This document shows positions 1-8,221 of a stretch of 64,000 nucleotides of DNA, piece after piece. Numbering within the stretch: the stretch's first letter is position 1; each line of letters starts with the position of its first letter. The DNA is from Maribacter vaceletii (lineage in GTDB: Bacteria; Bacteroidota; Bacteroidia; Flavobacteriales; Flavobacteriaceae), in the NCBI RefSeq assembly GCF_003634105.1, contig NZ_RBIQ01000012.1:1-64000 (forward strand). Direction: 5' to 3'. The notes beneath the pieces are model-generated. The model ran no database searches and was not told where the DNA came from. It saw only the letters and a program-made list of their open reading frames with translations. Both the position numbers and the translations under genes were made by a program.

Positions 1-47
1 CGCCGATGGTACTGCTACACCAAGTGGGAGAGTAGGAAGCCGCCTTC
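1..47 (+). rRNA. rrf: 5S ribosomal RNA, 3' end (partial)
   Basis: The first bases carry the conserved 3' half of bacterial 5S rRNA: CCGATGGTACTGC, then a GTGGGAGAGTAGG block and a closing GC-rich strand. The 5' part lies outside the window, so an rRNA operon ends here. A strong hairpin terminator follows directly. The exact 3' end is estimated from the usual 5S terminal helix. Confidence 0.88.
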
Positions 48-50
48 TTC

Positions 51-83
51 AAAGTCCGATACATTACGTATCGGACTTTTTTT
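51..83 (+). terminator. Rho-independent terminator of the rRNA operon
   Basis: The arms AAAGTCCGATAC and GTATCGGACTTT form a perfect 12-bp stem with a 5-base loop, followed by a T run. It lies just after the 5S rRNA end. Confidence 0.9.
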
Positions 84-300
84 ATGCCCTATTTTTATAC
101 CCAAACAATAGCCTTGATAATTAATGTTTTTCTTCTTTTCGCGAAACCCTTTTCGTAGACTTTTTTCTTGTTTAAATTGCTGATTGTTAAGTGGTTAATT
201 GGTTTTTTTAATAACGCTTTTTAAAATAATTTTTTTAGAATTAACGATGTGTGATTTTTATTTTATATTTTAATTAACTTGAAAGAATTAAATTAAAATA

Positions 301-2187
301 ATGAAAAAAATAAACTATTGTATTTTTTTATTTCTTCTGCTTCTTTTTACTTCTTGTTTAAAAAAAGAAAAGAAGAAGAAAATTAATGTTGACGTAGTAC
401 CATTAGTAGAAATTCCTTTTATAAACTTAAAATTAGAAGATTTAGAAGGTTTTAAAGATGTTTCATCTAATTGGAAATTAGCAAATAATGTTTATAGTGA
501 TGTTTCTAAGCAAAAAACTATTGACTTTACAAAAGGAAAAGGGATTTTAGTAAATGTTCCTAATGAAGTTGATAAGCGTAATTTATTTACAAGTTTTGAA
601 CATGGTGATATTGAATTTGAATGTGATATAATGATGCCTTTAAACTCTAATTCAGGTATTTATTTTCAAGGAAGGTATGAAATACAATTGTTTGATAGTT
701 GGAAAACCATTGATGTTTCTCATAAAGATTTAGGTGGAATTTATGAACGTTGGGATAATTCTAAAGATAAAAAAGAGAGAGGTTATGAAGGTCGTGCTCC
801 CAGAATTAATGCAGCTAAAGCGCCCGGGTTATGGCAACATTTTAAGATTGTTTTTCATGCACCAAAGTTTAACAAAACAGGAGAAAAAATAAAAAACGCT
901 TGGTTTGAAGAAGTTTGGTTAAATGGTGTTTTGATACATGAGAATGTTGAAGTTACGGGTCCTACAAGGGGTTCTGCTTTTAATAATGAAAACCCTAGAG
1001 GTCCTATTATGATTCAGGGTGATCACGGCCCCGTTGCATTTAAAAACATTAAATATAAACTTTACGAAGGAAATAAAGTGTTCTTAAGTAATCTTAAAAG
1101 ATTAGAATATGAAAGTACATCTCCAACTATTGGAAATCTAGATACAATCCCTATTATAAAAAAAGAAGATACAAACGTGTTTTCTCTTGTTGATATAACA
1201 AGTGTAAAGGAAAAAAAGATTGTTTCATATTCGGGGAACTTTATAATTCCTAAATCTGGTAACTATCTTTTCGAGGGACGCACAAATGGTATTGCAGAAT
1301 TAATAATTAATGGAAAAACTGCTTTAGAGATGCGAGGGGGTATGGATAAAATACATAAAGTGATTATAAACTTAAAAGAAGGAGATGCATCTTTTATATT
1401 GGTATACAACCAAAGTGCACCATGGGCTCGTGGATTTGGCTTGCATGTTGAGGGTCCTGAAATGCAACGATATTCTTTACAAGAAGGAGTAGAGAAAGGG
1501 GCAGGAGATTTTAATCCTTTAAAGGGAATTACTGTTGAACCTGTAGACAGAGTGATTACGCAACGTAGTTTTGTAAATCATAAAAATATTAAACGCACAC
1601 ATTGTATTTCTGTTGGTACGCCGCAAGGTATTCACTATTCTTATGATTTGGCAAGAGGTTCTTTATTAAAAGTTTGGAGTGGTTCTTTTTTAAATACCAC
1701 ACATATGTGGTTATCTAGAGGAAAAGATCAATTAGGAGAACCTATTGGTTTTTCTATTGCAATGCATGGCGATTTGGAATTCGCATCTTTAACAGATAAA
1801 GATTCTTCTTGGCCTACACCTTTAGCTGAAAATAAAGGAGTTAAACAGTTAGGATACGTTTTTGATTCTTCAAAAATCCCTGAATTTTCATACCAGATAG
1901 AAGGTGCAACTATTAAAAATAAGTTAACTGTATCTAAAGGTAACCGACAATTGAATAAATTAATTCAAATTTCTAGTAATAAAACTCTTTGGCATAAAGT
2001 TGCAGATGGAGAAAGTATAAAATCTCTTCCTAATAATAGATATATAATTAATGATGAAAGTTATTATGTAGATTTTATTGGAAACCAAAATTTGAAGCCA
2101 ATAATTAGAAATAATGGTAGTAAATATGAGTTACTAATTAAAGTTCCGAAGGGGAATAATACTGTTACTTATAACATTGTTTGGTAA
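301..2187 (+). CDS. DUF1080 (3-keto-disaccharide hydrolase-like) lipoprotein with PA14-like domain
   Basis: The N-terminus is a lipoprotein signal ending LFTSC, with the lipidated Cys at residue 19, followed by a lysine-rich linker. Residues about 75-255 look like the DUF1080 / glycoside-hydrolase-16-like fold (GDIEFECDIMMPLNSNSGIYF, then a long jelly-roll-like region ending in NPRGPIMIQGDHGPVAF). Residues about 295-385 resemble a PA14-type carbohydrate-binding module (FIIPKSGNYLFEGRTNG). The last 230 residues are not recognised. DUF1080 proteins are linked to cleavage or binding of 3-keto-glycosides. The next gene starts 16 bases downstream, so the two form one operon. Substrate and catalytic activity are inferred only; it could be a binding protein. 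Confidence 0.75.
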   Translation: MKKINYCIFLFLLLLFTSCLKKEKKKKINVDVVPLVEIPFINLKLEDLEGFKDVSSNWKLANNVYSDVSKQKTIDFTKGKGILVNVPNEVDKRNLFTSFEHGDIEFECDIMMPLNSNSGIYFQGRYEIQLFDSWKTIDVSHKDLGGIYERWDNSKDKKERGYEGRAPRINAAKAPGLWQHFKIVFHAPKFNKTGEKIKNAWFEEVWLNGVLIHENVEVTGPTRGSAFNNENPRGPIMIQGDHGPVAFKNIKYKLYEGNKVFLSNLKRLEYESTSPTIGNLDTIPIIKKEDTNVFSLVDITSVKEKKIVSYSGNFIIPKSGNYLFEGRTNGIAELIINGKTALEMRGGMDKIHKVIINLKEGDASFILVYNQSAPWARGFGLHVEGPEMQRYSLQEGVEKGAGDFNPLKGITVEPVDRVITQRSFVNHKNIKRTHCISVGTPQGIHYSYDLARGSLLKVWSGSFLNTTHMWLSRGKDQLGEPIGFSIAMHGDLEFASLTDKDSSWPTPLAENKGVKQLGYVFDSSKIPEFSYQIEGATIKNKLTVSKGNRQLNKLIQISSNKTLWHKVADGESIKSLPNNRYIINDESYYVDFIGNQNLKPIIRNNGSKYELLIKVPKGNNTVTYNIVW

Positions 2188-2203
2188 CTAAAAAAAGAAA
2201 AGA

Positions 2204-4174
2204 ATGAAGATCATTAATAAATCAATTTTACTGTTATTTATACTAGGGATTTGTCAAATAAATTATGGGCAAAAGAATAAAGTTTTTAATTCTGTCCAAA
2301 CCAAAAAAGAATCTGAATTTTATAAAATTGTAGATGTTCCAATACCGCAAGGCATTAAACTAGAAGTAGGTGGTTTAGCTCTGACTGATGAAGATAAACT
2401 TGGTGTGTCTACTAGACGTGGAGAAGTATGGCTTATAGATAAGCCTTATAGTAAAAATCCAAATTATAAACTTTTTGCACAGGGTTTACATGAAGCACTA
2501 GGCCTTGGGTATAGGAATAAAGGTTTTTATTTATCTCAGAGAGGAGAATTAACTAGGTTAGAAGATCAGGATGGAGATAATGAGGCAGATATATATAAAA
2601 CAATTATTTCATGGCCATTATCAGGTAATTACCATGATTATTCTTATGGTCCAAAATTTATGGATAATGGGGATATGATTGTTACCCTTAATTTATCTTG
2701 GATAGGAGGAGGTAAAAGTACTGTAAGATGGCGTGGTTGGATGTTAAGAATTTCTCCAGAAGGAAAAATGACTCCAATAGCTACAGGTTTACGATCTCCT
2801 GCAGGATTTGAGATTAATCCGGAAGGAGATTTTTTCTATACAGAAAATCAAGGCGATTGGGTGGGGTCAGGTCGTATGACACACCTAGAGGTTGGTGATT
2901 TTGCAGGACATCCTGAAGGGTTAAAATGGTCAGATGATGAATTGTCTCCACTTAAATTAAAGCCAAGTGATATTAAGGATAGCTCAGGTTTAACTTTATA
3001 TGAATATTCTAAAAAAATATCGAAGCTTAAGGCACCTGCAATATGGTTTCCTCATACTATTTTGGGGATTTCTACTTCAGATATTATTTATGATACTAAT
3101 GGAGGCAAGTTTGGACCTTTTGATGGTCAGCAATTTGTAGGAGACCAAGGACATAGTAAAATAATGAGGGTTTTTATAGAAAAAGTAAATGGAGTTTACC
3201 AAGGAGCTGCTTTTCCTTTTGTAGAAGGTTTTTCATCTGGTGTGCTCCGTATGATTTGGGGTAGTGATAATAGTATGTTTGTAGGAATGACTAGTAGAGG
3301 TTGGGCTTCAACAGGAAAAAAGGAATTTGGTCTTCAACGTCTAGTGTGGACAGGAAAAACTCCTTTTGAAATAAAAACTATGAAAGCTCTAGCAGATGGA
3401 TTTTCATTAGAATTTACAAAACCTGTAAATAAGAGAGTAGCTTCTAATACTGCAATATATAAACTTACAAGTTTTAACTATCTATATCATAAGACCTATG
3501 GTAGCCCAATTGTAGATCAACAAAAAGCTATGGTACATAAAGTTGAAGTTTCTGAAGATGGGTTATCTGCAAAGCTAACAGTTCATGGAATGCGTCGCGG
3601 TTTTATTCACCAAATAGAAATACCTGAATTAAAATCTACGACGGGTGAAAAATTGTTGCATAACACTGGGTATTATACTCTAAATGAGGTTCCAGGAGGT
3701 ATTTTAATGTCTCCTGCACTAAAACAAGAAAGTAGTTCTAAGGAGAAAGTTATACAAGTAAAACGTACTAATAAGATGCCTGATAGTTGGAGTAATGGAG
3801 CAAAGAAAAAACTTGTAATTAGTACAAAGCCAGGTCTTAAATACGATGTTTCTGAAGTTATAGTAACTAAAGGAACAAAAATAGAATTAACCTTTAATAA
3901 TAACGATGATATGTTGCATAACCTAGTAATTACTAAACCAGGTGTTGCGTCTGTAGATGAAGTAGGGGATATGGCATTAAAACTAGGATTAGATGGTGCC
4001 GATTTAAATTATGTTCCTAATACAGATTTAGTATTATATCATACTGGTATTGTTGCGCCAGAGACAGAAGAAAAAATATATTTTGAGGCACCTAGTACTC
4101 CTGGTGAGTATTGGATGGTGTGTACTTTTCCCGGGCATTCTAAAATTATGCGAGCTAAATTTATAGTTAAATAG
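2204..4174 (+). CDS. Secreted sorbosone-dehydrogenase-like beta-propeller fused to a blue-copper (azurin/auracyanin-like) domain
   Basis: A signal peptide (residues 1-22, ending in NYGQ) precedes a propeller of the glucose/sorbosone dehydrogenase or PVC-type membrane-bound dehydrogenase kind at about residues 40-390. A calcium-loop-like DQDGDNEAD stretch occupies residues 121-129, and a TENQGDWVGSGR motif lies near residue 220. A linker domain follows. Residues about 535-656 form a cupredoxin: His572 (MLHNL), Cys640, His645 and Met649. The Cys-x4-His-x3-Met spacing is that of azurin and auracyanin. Homologous propellers in Planctomycetes and Verrucomicrobia usually carry a haem CxxCH domain, and none is present here. 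Inference: a periplasmic or secreted oxidoreductase passing electrons to copper. Substrate and cofactor are unknown. Confidence 0.78.
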   Translation: MKIINKSILLLFILGICQINYGQKNKVFNSVQTKKESEFYKIVDVPIPQGIKLEVGGLALTDEDKLGVSTRRGEVWLIDKPYSKNPNYKLFAQGLHEALGLGYRNKGFYLSQRGELTRLEDQDGDNEADIYKTIISWPLSGNYHDYSYGPKFMDNGDMIVTLNLSWIGGGKSTVRWRGWMLRISPEGKMTPIATGLRSPAGFEINPEGDFFYTENQGDWVGSGRMTHLEVGDFAGHPEGLKWSDDELSPLKLKPSDIKDSSGLTLYEYSKKISKLKAPAIWFPHTILGISTSDIIYDTNGGKFGPFDGQQFVGDQGHSKIMRVFIEKVNGVYQGAAFPFVEGFSSGVLRMIWGSDNSMFVGMTSRGWASTGKKEFGLQRLVWTGKTPFEIKTMKALADGFSLEFTKPVNKRVASNTAIYKLTSFNYLYHKTYGSPIVDQQKAMVHKVEVSEDGLSAKLTVHGMRRGFIHQIEIPELKSTTGEKLLHNTGYYTLNEVPGGILMSPALKQESSSKEKVIQVKRTNKMPDSWSNGAKKKLVISTKPGLKYDVSEVIVTKGTKIELTFNNNDDMLHNLVITKPGVASVDEVGDMALKLGLDGADLNYVPNTDLVLYHTGIVAPETEEKIYFEAPSTPGEYWMVCTFPGHSKIMRAKFIVK

Positions 4175-4193
4175 TATTGTTTTTATTATTATT

Positions 4194-4230
4194 AAAAAGC
4201 ATTAGCATTTAATAGATTCTAATGCTTTTT
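4194..4230. terminator. Bidirectional hairpin terminator between convergent genes
   Basis: AAAAAGCATTAG pairs with CTAATGCTTTTT (12 bp, 13-base loop). T runs flank both sides, fitting termination of the propeller gene (+) and the DUF4268 gene (-). Confidence 0.8.
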
Positions 4231-4236
4231 TTATAA

Positions 4237-4662
4237 TTATACTCCAAGAATATCTTTATATTCTTGGAAAAAAGCTTCCACTTTTTTCATATTATTGGAT
4301 AAAAAAATCATGGTTTCTTGCCAGGTGTCTTTATTATGTATAGAAACATTTTTTATTTCTACATAAATTTTTGAGATTTCTTTATTATTTATAGGGTAAG
4401 AATCATTAAATGTAGCATTAGGTAAGTATTCTTCTTTAATAATACTCTTTAAAGAAATTAGTTTTTCCCAAAGCTCCATTCTAACTTCTAGGTTGTTGTG
4501 GTCAACTATTATTGCTACTTCTGCAGTTTTTAAGTTAAACTGAAACTTAAATGTTAAACCTTTGATTTTAGTGTTGTATAAGGTCCATTTTCTTGGAAAA
4601 GATTTTCCAAATGCTATCCAAAAGTCTTGTTTTAAACGTTTTGATTCTTCTTTACTAAACAT
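4237..4662 (-). CDS. DUF4268 domain-containing protein
   Basis: This 141-residue protein has no signal or membrane segment and matches the DUF4268 pattern. It opens with a charged helix, then WIAFGKSFPRKWTLYNTKIKG, then alternating strands and helices. The family is cytoplasmic and of unknown role; in other bacteria the domain sometimes sits beside or inside nuclease-like proteins. The start codon abuts the stop codon of the upstream ZIP transporter with no gap, so the two are probably co-transcribed and translationally coupled. No functional link to metal transport can be seen in the sequence. Confidence 0.75.
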   Translation of the reverse strand: MFSKEESKRLKQDFWIAFGKSFPRKWTLYNTKIKGLTFKFQFNLKTAEVAIIVDHNNLEVRMELWEKLISLKSIIKEEYLPNATFNDSYPINNKEISKIYVEIKNVSIHNKDTWQETMIFLSNNMKKVEAFFQEYKDILGV

Positions 4663-5334
4663 TTATAACATATAAGCAATTATTATTCCAACTATTATGA
4701 CAGCTAGTTTTCTTAAATTAAATTTATGACCTTCTGAACTTTCAAAGAGAATAACAGTGGAAATATGAAGAAATATACCTATTACTAAAGCATTTAACAT
4801 GGCAAAGTATTTAGGTGCTAACTCAAAATTAGCAGAAATATAACTACCTATTGGTGTCATTATCGCAAAAAGAGAGATGAAGAATATGGAGCTTGTTAGT
4901 TTTAATTTGGATCCTAATAAAAATATACTAAGAATAATTGCGATAGGAATTTTATGAATTAATATTCCATATAACATTGTATGGTTATGTTCTATAGGTA
5001 CACCTTCTAATATAGAGTGAATGGATAAGCTTATAAATAGTAACCAAGGAAATTTTTTGGTATCATTCTTTACGTGTACATGACCATGCTCTGCGCCTTT
5101 AGAAAAGAATTCTAAAAATATTTGGAATAATATTCCAAGCATTACAAAAAGACCTACAGTTTTAGAATTGGTGTGTTCGTATACTTCAGGAAATAACTCA
5201 AAAAGAGTTAGCGCTAATAAGAAGGCGCCACTAAAAGCAAGAAGTAATTTAAAGTTTTCTTTTTTTTGTGGTTTAACAAAATATACAAAAAGAAAACTTA
5301 ATAAGACACCTAAGATTGGTAATATATAGGTCAT
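4663..5334 (-). CDS. ZIP-family divalent metal transporter
   Basis: This is an integral membrane protein of about 8 hydrophobic segments. It has the ZIP metal-site helices: SIHSILEGVPIEHNH (TM4-like, HxxxEG) and GILIHKIPIAIIL (TM5-like, HK in place of the common HExP). A short His-rich loop (HGHVHV) lies between TM3 and TM4, as in many ZIP proteins. The likely role is import of zinc or a similar ion across the inner membrane. At 223 residues it is on the short side for ZIPs but includes the conserved core. It is the first gene of a two-gene operon with DUF4268. Metal specificity cannot be assigned. Confidence 0.8.
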   Translation of the reverse strand: MTYILPILGVLLSFLFVYFVKPQKKENFKLLLAFSGAFLLALTLFELFPEVYEHTNSKTVGLFVMLGILFQIFLEFFSKGAEHGHVHVKNDTKKFPWLLFISLSIHSILEGVPIEHNHTMLYGILIHKIPIAIILSIFLLGSKLKLTSSIFFISLFAIMTPIGSYISANFELAPKYFAMLNALVIGIFLHISTVILFESSEGHKFNLRKLAVIIVGIIIAYML

Positions 5335-5393
5335 GAAATTGGTTGCAAGTTTTTATAAAGTAGTTAAAATATATACAAAGGGTAAAATTAGTG

Positions 5394-5401
5394 TATTTTT
5401 G
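5394..5401 (+). promoter_or_regulatory. Bacteroidota -7 promoter element (TATTTTTG)
   Basis: TATTTTTG matches the TAnnTTTG consensus 20 bases before the methyltransferase start. No TTG is found at the usual upstream distance. Confidence 0.55.
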
Positions 5402-5421
5402 TGTGAATTTTTACAGATACC

Positions 5422-6588
5422 ATGAACAATAATTTTAAAATGTTAGCGAAAACCTTATTTGGTTTTGAAGAAATATTAGCTAAGGAACTTAAAGATTTAG
5501 GTGCATTAAATGTTGTGGAAGGAACTCGTAGTGTTTCTTTTGAAGGAGATACTGGATTTATGTACAAAGCAAACCTTTGTTTGCGTACTGCAATAAAAAT
5601 TATAAAACCAATACATTCTTTTTCTGTTAGAAATGAAAACGAGCTATATAGAAAAATTTATGCAATGGATTGGGAGCAGTTTTTAACTGTGGACACTAGT
5701 TTTGCAATTGATACTACAATAAAATCTGATAATTTTACGCATTCTTTATATGTTTCGCAAAAGGTTAAAGATGCTATTGTAGATAAGTTTAGGGATACCG
5801 ATGGGGAAAGACCAGATGTAGATGTTAAATTTCCTGATATACGAATTAATATTCATATACATGATGAACAATGTAATGTTTCTTTAGATAGTTCAGGGAG
5901 GTCTTTGCACCACAGAGGGTATAGAACAGCAACGAATATAGCTCCAATAAATGAAGTTTTAGCAGCTGGTTTATTATTATTAAGTGGGTGGAAGGGACAA
6001 TCAGATTTTTTAGATCCAATGTGTGGTAGTGGTACTATGTGTACTGAGGCAGCAATGATCGCTTGTAATATACCTGCTAATATTAATAGAAAAGAATTTG
6101 CTTTTGAAAAATGGGAAGATTTTGATGAAGAACTTTTTGATAAAATTGTGGATGTATCTTTAAATAAAACTAGAGATTTTAATTATAAAATTGTTGGCTA
6201 TGATAAAGCTCCATCTGCTGTTCGTAAAGCTCAGGATAATGTGGAAAACGCAAACCTTTCTGAATATATAACTATTGAGAGAAAAAACTTCTTTGATACC
6301 GAGAAGTTTACCGAAAATCAATTACATATGGTTTTTAACCCTCCATATGGAGAGCGTTTAGATATAGATATGCAAGATTTTTATGCCTCTATCGGTGATA
6401 CTTTAAAACAAAAATACCCTGGTACTGATGCTTGGTTTATAACATCAAACTTGCAGGCGTTAAAGTTTGTAGGTCTTAGACCTTCCAGAAAAATAAAAGT
6501 ATTTAATAGCCATTTAGAATCTAAGTTGGTAAAATATGTAATGTATTCTGGTAGTAAAAAAGCCAAATATCAAAATAAAGAAGAATAA
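5422..6588 (+). CDS. THUMP-domain class I SAM-dependent RNA methyltransferase (RlmL/YpsC-like)
   Basis: Residues about 5-165 form the N-terminal ferredoxin-like/THUMP part (KTLFGFEEILAKELKDLGA and the conserved HRRGYR-like segment LHHRGYRTA). The rest is a UPF0020 methyltransferase domain with the SAM motif FLDPMCGSGTMCTEAAMIA and the N2-guanine catalytic motif NPPYGERL. Homologues methylate N2 of guanine in 23S rRNA. At 388 residues it matches the single-domain YpsC type rather than the RlmKL fusion. The next small membrane-protein gene starts 3 bases downstream. Confidence 0.88.
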   Translation: MNNNFKMLAKTLFGFEEILAKELKDLGALNVVEGTRSVSFEGDTGFMYKANLCLRTAIKIIKPIHSFSVRNENELYRKIYAMDWEQFLTVDTSFAIDTTIKSDNFTHSLYVSQKVKDAIVDKFRDTDGERPDVDVKFPDIRINIHIHDEQCNVSLDSSGRSLHHRGYRTATNIAPINEVLAAGLLLLSGWKGQSDFLDPMCGSGTMCTEAAMIACNIPANINRKEFAFEKWEDFDEELFDKIVDVSLNKTRDFNYKIVGYDKAPSAVRKAQDNVENANLSEYITIERKNFFDTEKFTENQLHMVFNPPYGERLDIDMQDFYASIGDTLKQKYPGTDAWFITSNLQALKFVGLRPSRKIKVFNSHLESKLVKYVMYSGSKKAKYQNKEE

Positions 6589-6591
6589 AAT

Positions 6592-6822
6592 ATGAAACTT
6601 AAACATAAAGCTCTTTTATATAACTTTATAGGTTTTACTCTTATATTTATAATTGTTAGACTTTTGTTAGGTCATTTTGTTCCAATGCATCGTTTTTTAT
6701 TGGCAGGAATTTCAGCTATTACAGCAACAGTTTTTGCCCCTAAATTTGCTCTAGCAAGAATTAAAGGGGAAGAAAAAATGGTTATGAAATGGATTTTTAG
6801 AAAAGAAATAAAAGAATTTTAA
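6592..6822 (+). CDS. Small two-helix membrane protein, unknown function
   Basis: The 76 residues contain two hydrophobic segments (about 9-28 and 36-54) joined by a short loop, then a basic C-terminal tail. I recognise no named family, although similar short proteins follow this methyltransferase in other Flavobacteriaceae. It is coupled to the upstream gene by a 3-base gap. It is a real gene on the strength of its membrane-protein composition and operon position. Confidence 0.65.
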   Translation: MKLKHKALLYNFIGFTLIFIIVRLLLGHFVPMHRFLLAGISAITATVFAPKFALARIKGEEKMVMKWIFRKEIKEF

Positions 6823-6823
6823 T

Positions 6824-6922
6824 TTACTCGATAATCGAGATTTAAATACTCCGAGGCTTGTCTCGAAATCAAAATTAGTTCTCTAAGAAATGCCTCTTGG
6901 ACTTGCCCCGAGCTAGTTTACT
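6824..6922 (-). repeat. Dispersed 3'-flanking repeat, copy 1
   Basis: This ~100-base element is about 80% identical by eye to the one at 25968 and more distantly related to the one at 11241. It contains small dyads: CTCGAT then ATCGAG with a 1-base gap, and CGAG/CTCG pairs. Read on the minus strand it begins at the stop codon of the DUF6048 gene and ends between convergent genes, where it may act as a transcript 3' structure. Confidence 0.75.
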
Positions 6923-7718
6923 CTGTTACTTCTTTTTCTACTTCTGTTTTTTTCTTTTTCTCTTTTTTGTATAAAGGAATAAAATAGGAGATACTGTAAT
7001 TATATCCTACTCCAAAGGCACTATTGTCTGTCACATTATTGAATCCTGGTATCCAAAGATTATTAAATCTAGATGGGTCCGGGTCTTTATCTGCAACTAA
7101 GATGCCTATTCTAACACTAGCACCAAGATATAGATTTGAAAAAATTTCTACTTTGACGCCAAGAACGGCCTCTAACCAATGCGCAGAAAGACTCCCAAAT
7201 TCTTGTGGTGTTGTAGATCCAGCAACAAATGCGCTACCTTCTCTCCAGTAATTATTACTGTTATATATTTGATAGTTGTTTAGTGTTTGAGAAAAAGTTG
7301 CATATGCATATCTTGCTCCAATATAAATAGAATTTTGTTCTCCATACCAATTTGCATATGTGTTATAGTCTATCCCAAATTTAATATAGCTTCCTTTAGT
7401 TGTAAAATTATATAATGGGTTAGTAGTTGTTTCGGTAAAATTTGATCCTATTTCTTCTTGCCTTGTTTTAGTTTCATTTCCTATTTCTGCTGCTAAAAAT
7501 AGTTTTTGTGTTAATCTGTAATCTCCAACAATTTCAAAACCTTCATAATTGTTATTAGTGAAATTTAATAATGGCTTGCTTAAATCTACACCAACTCTTA
7601 AGCCATACGCTTGTTTGTATACTACAGTATCTTTTGGTTTAGTGTCTATAGGCTTGCTTTGCCCATAAAAACCAATACTGCTAATTAGGAATAATAGACT
7701 AATGATAAATTTTAACAT
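6918..7718 (-). CDS. DUF6048 family outer-membrane-type protein
   Basis: A signal peptide (residues 1-19, ending FYGQ) precedes alternating amphipathic strands rich in aromatic residues, ending YNYSISYFIPLY. This suggests a small beta-barrel. The C-terminal tail is highly charged (Lys/Glu-rich). The pattern and the position beside DUF6452 and rlmD match DUF6048, a family of unknown function in Flavobacteriia. The start overlaps the end of the DUF6452 gene by 20 bases, so translation is probably coupled. A barrel plus an exported lipoprotein is a common pairing, but complex formation here is only inference. Confidence 0.75.
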   Translation of the reverse strand: MLKFIISLLFLISSIGFYGQSKPIDTKPKDTVVYKQAYGLRVGVDLSKPLLNFTNNNYEGFEIVGDYRLTQKLFLAAEIGNETKTRQEEIGSNFTETTTNPLYNFTTKGSYIKFGIDYNTYANWYGEQNSIYIGARYAYATFSQTLNNYQIYNSNNYWREGSAFVAGSTTPQEFGSLSAHWLEAVLGVKVEIFSNLYLGASVRIGILVADKDPDPSRFNNLWIPGFNNVTDNSAFGVGYNYSISYFIPLYKKEKKKKTEVEKEVTE

Positions 7719-8217
7719 GCGCAGTATTTATAGTTTCAAGATTTATATCTGTAGTAATAAATTCTATTCTTTTAATCCAGTTATCGGTGTCTGGTACTAA
7801 GGTTTCTGAAACTCCATTATATGTAGCTACAAAACCACAAGCTCTAGATACATATTCATCTGATAGCTCATAATTAAAAGTTATTTCATCTAAATTACCT
7901 GTGTCAGTGGTATCTGTACTAGAAGTATCTGCAGAATTTAACACAAAATTAAAAGATGTGCTGTTTTCTGTAATTCTTAAAGGAATAGATATAGAGTCTA
8001 AATCTGTCCTATCTGTAAAGGTATTTACAGTAACGTCTTTGCCTACACCATATACTCTAAGTTTTGGAGCTTTTTTTAAAGCGGTAGTGTCATTAATATC
8101 ATAAAACCTTATAACTAATAAAGGAGTGTCTCCATCTACACAAATATCATCTTTTTCACATGCTAAAAACAAAATAATCCCTACAAGTAATATTCCTAAA
8201 ACTTTTAATTTAACCAT
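7699..8217 (-). CDS. DUF6452 family lipoprotein
   Basis: The lipobox LFLAC gives a lipidated Cys20. The next residues, EKDD, resemble the K-(D/E)2 lipoprotein export signal described in Bacteroidota, so surface exposure is plausible. The mature part is a small beta-rich domain with a Ser/Thr/Asp-rich loop (SSTDTTDTG). It belongs to DUF6452, whose function is unknown and whose genes regularly sit between rlmD and DUF6048, as here. It lies 4 bases after rlmD. Confidence 0.75.
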   Translation of the reverse strand: MVKLKVLGILLVGIILFLACEKDDICVDGDTPLLVIRFYDINDTTALKKAPKLRVYGVGKDVTVNTFTDRTDLDSISIPLRITENSTSFNFVLNSADTSSTDTTDTGNLDEITFNYELSDEYVSRACGFVATYNGVSETLVPDTDNWIKRIEFITTDINLETINTAHVKIYH

Positions 8218-8221
8218 ACTA

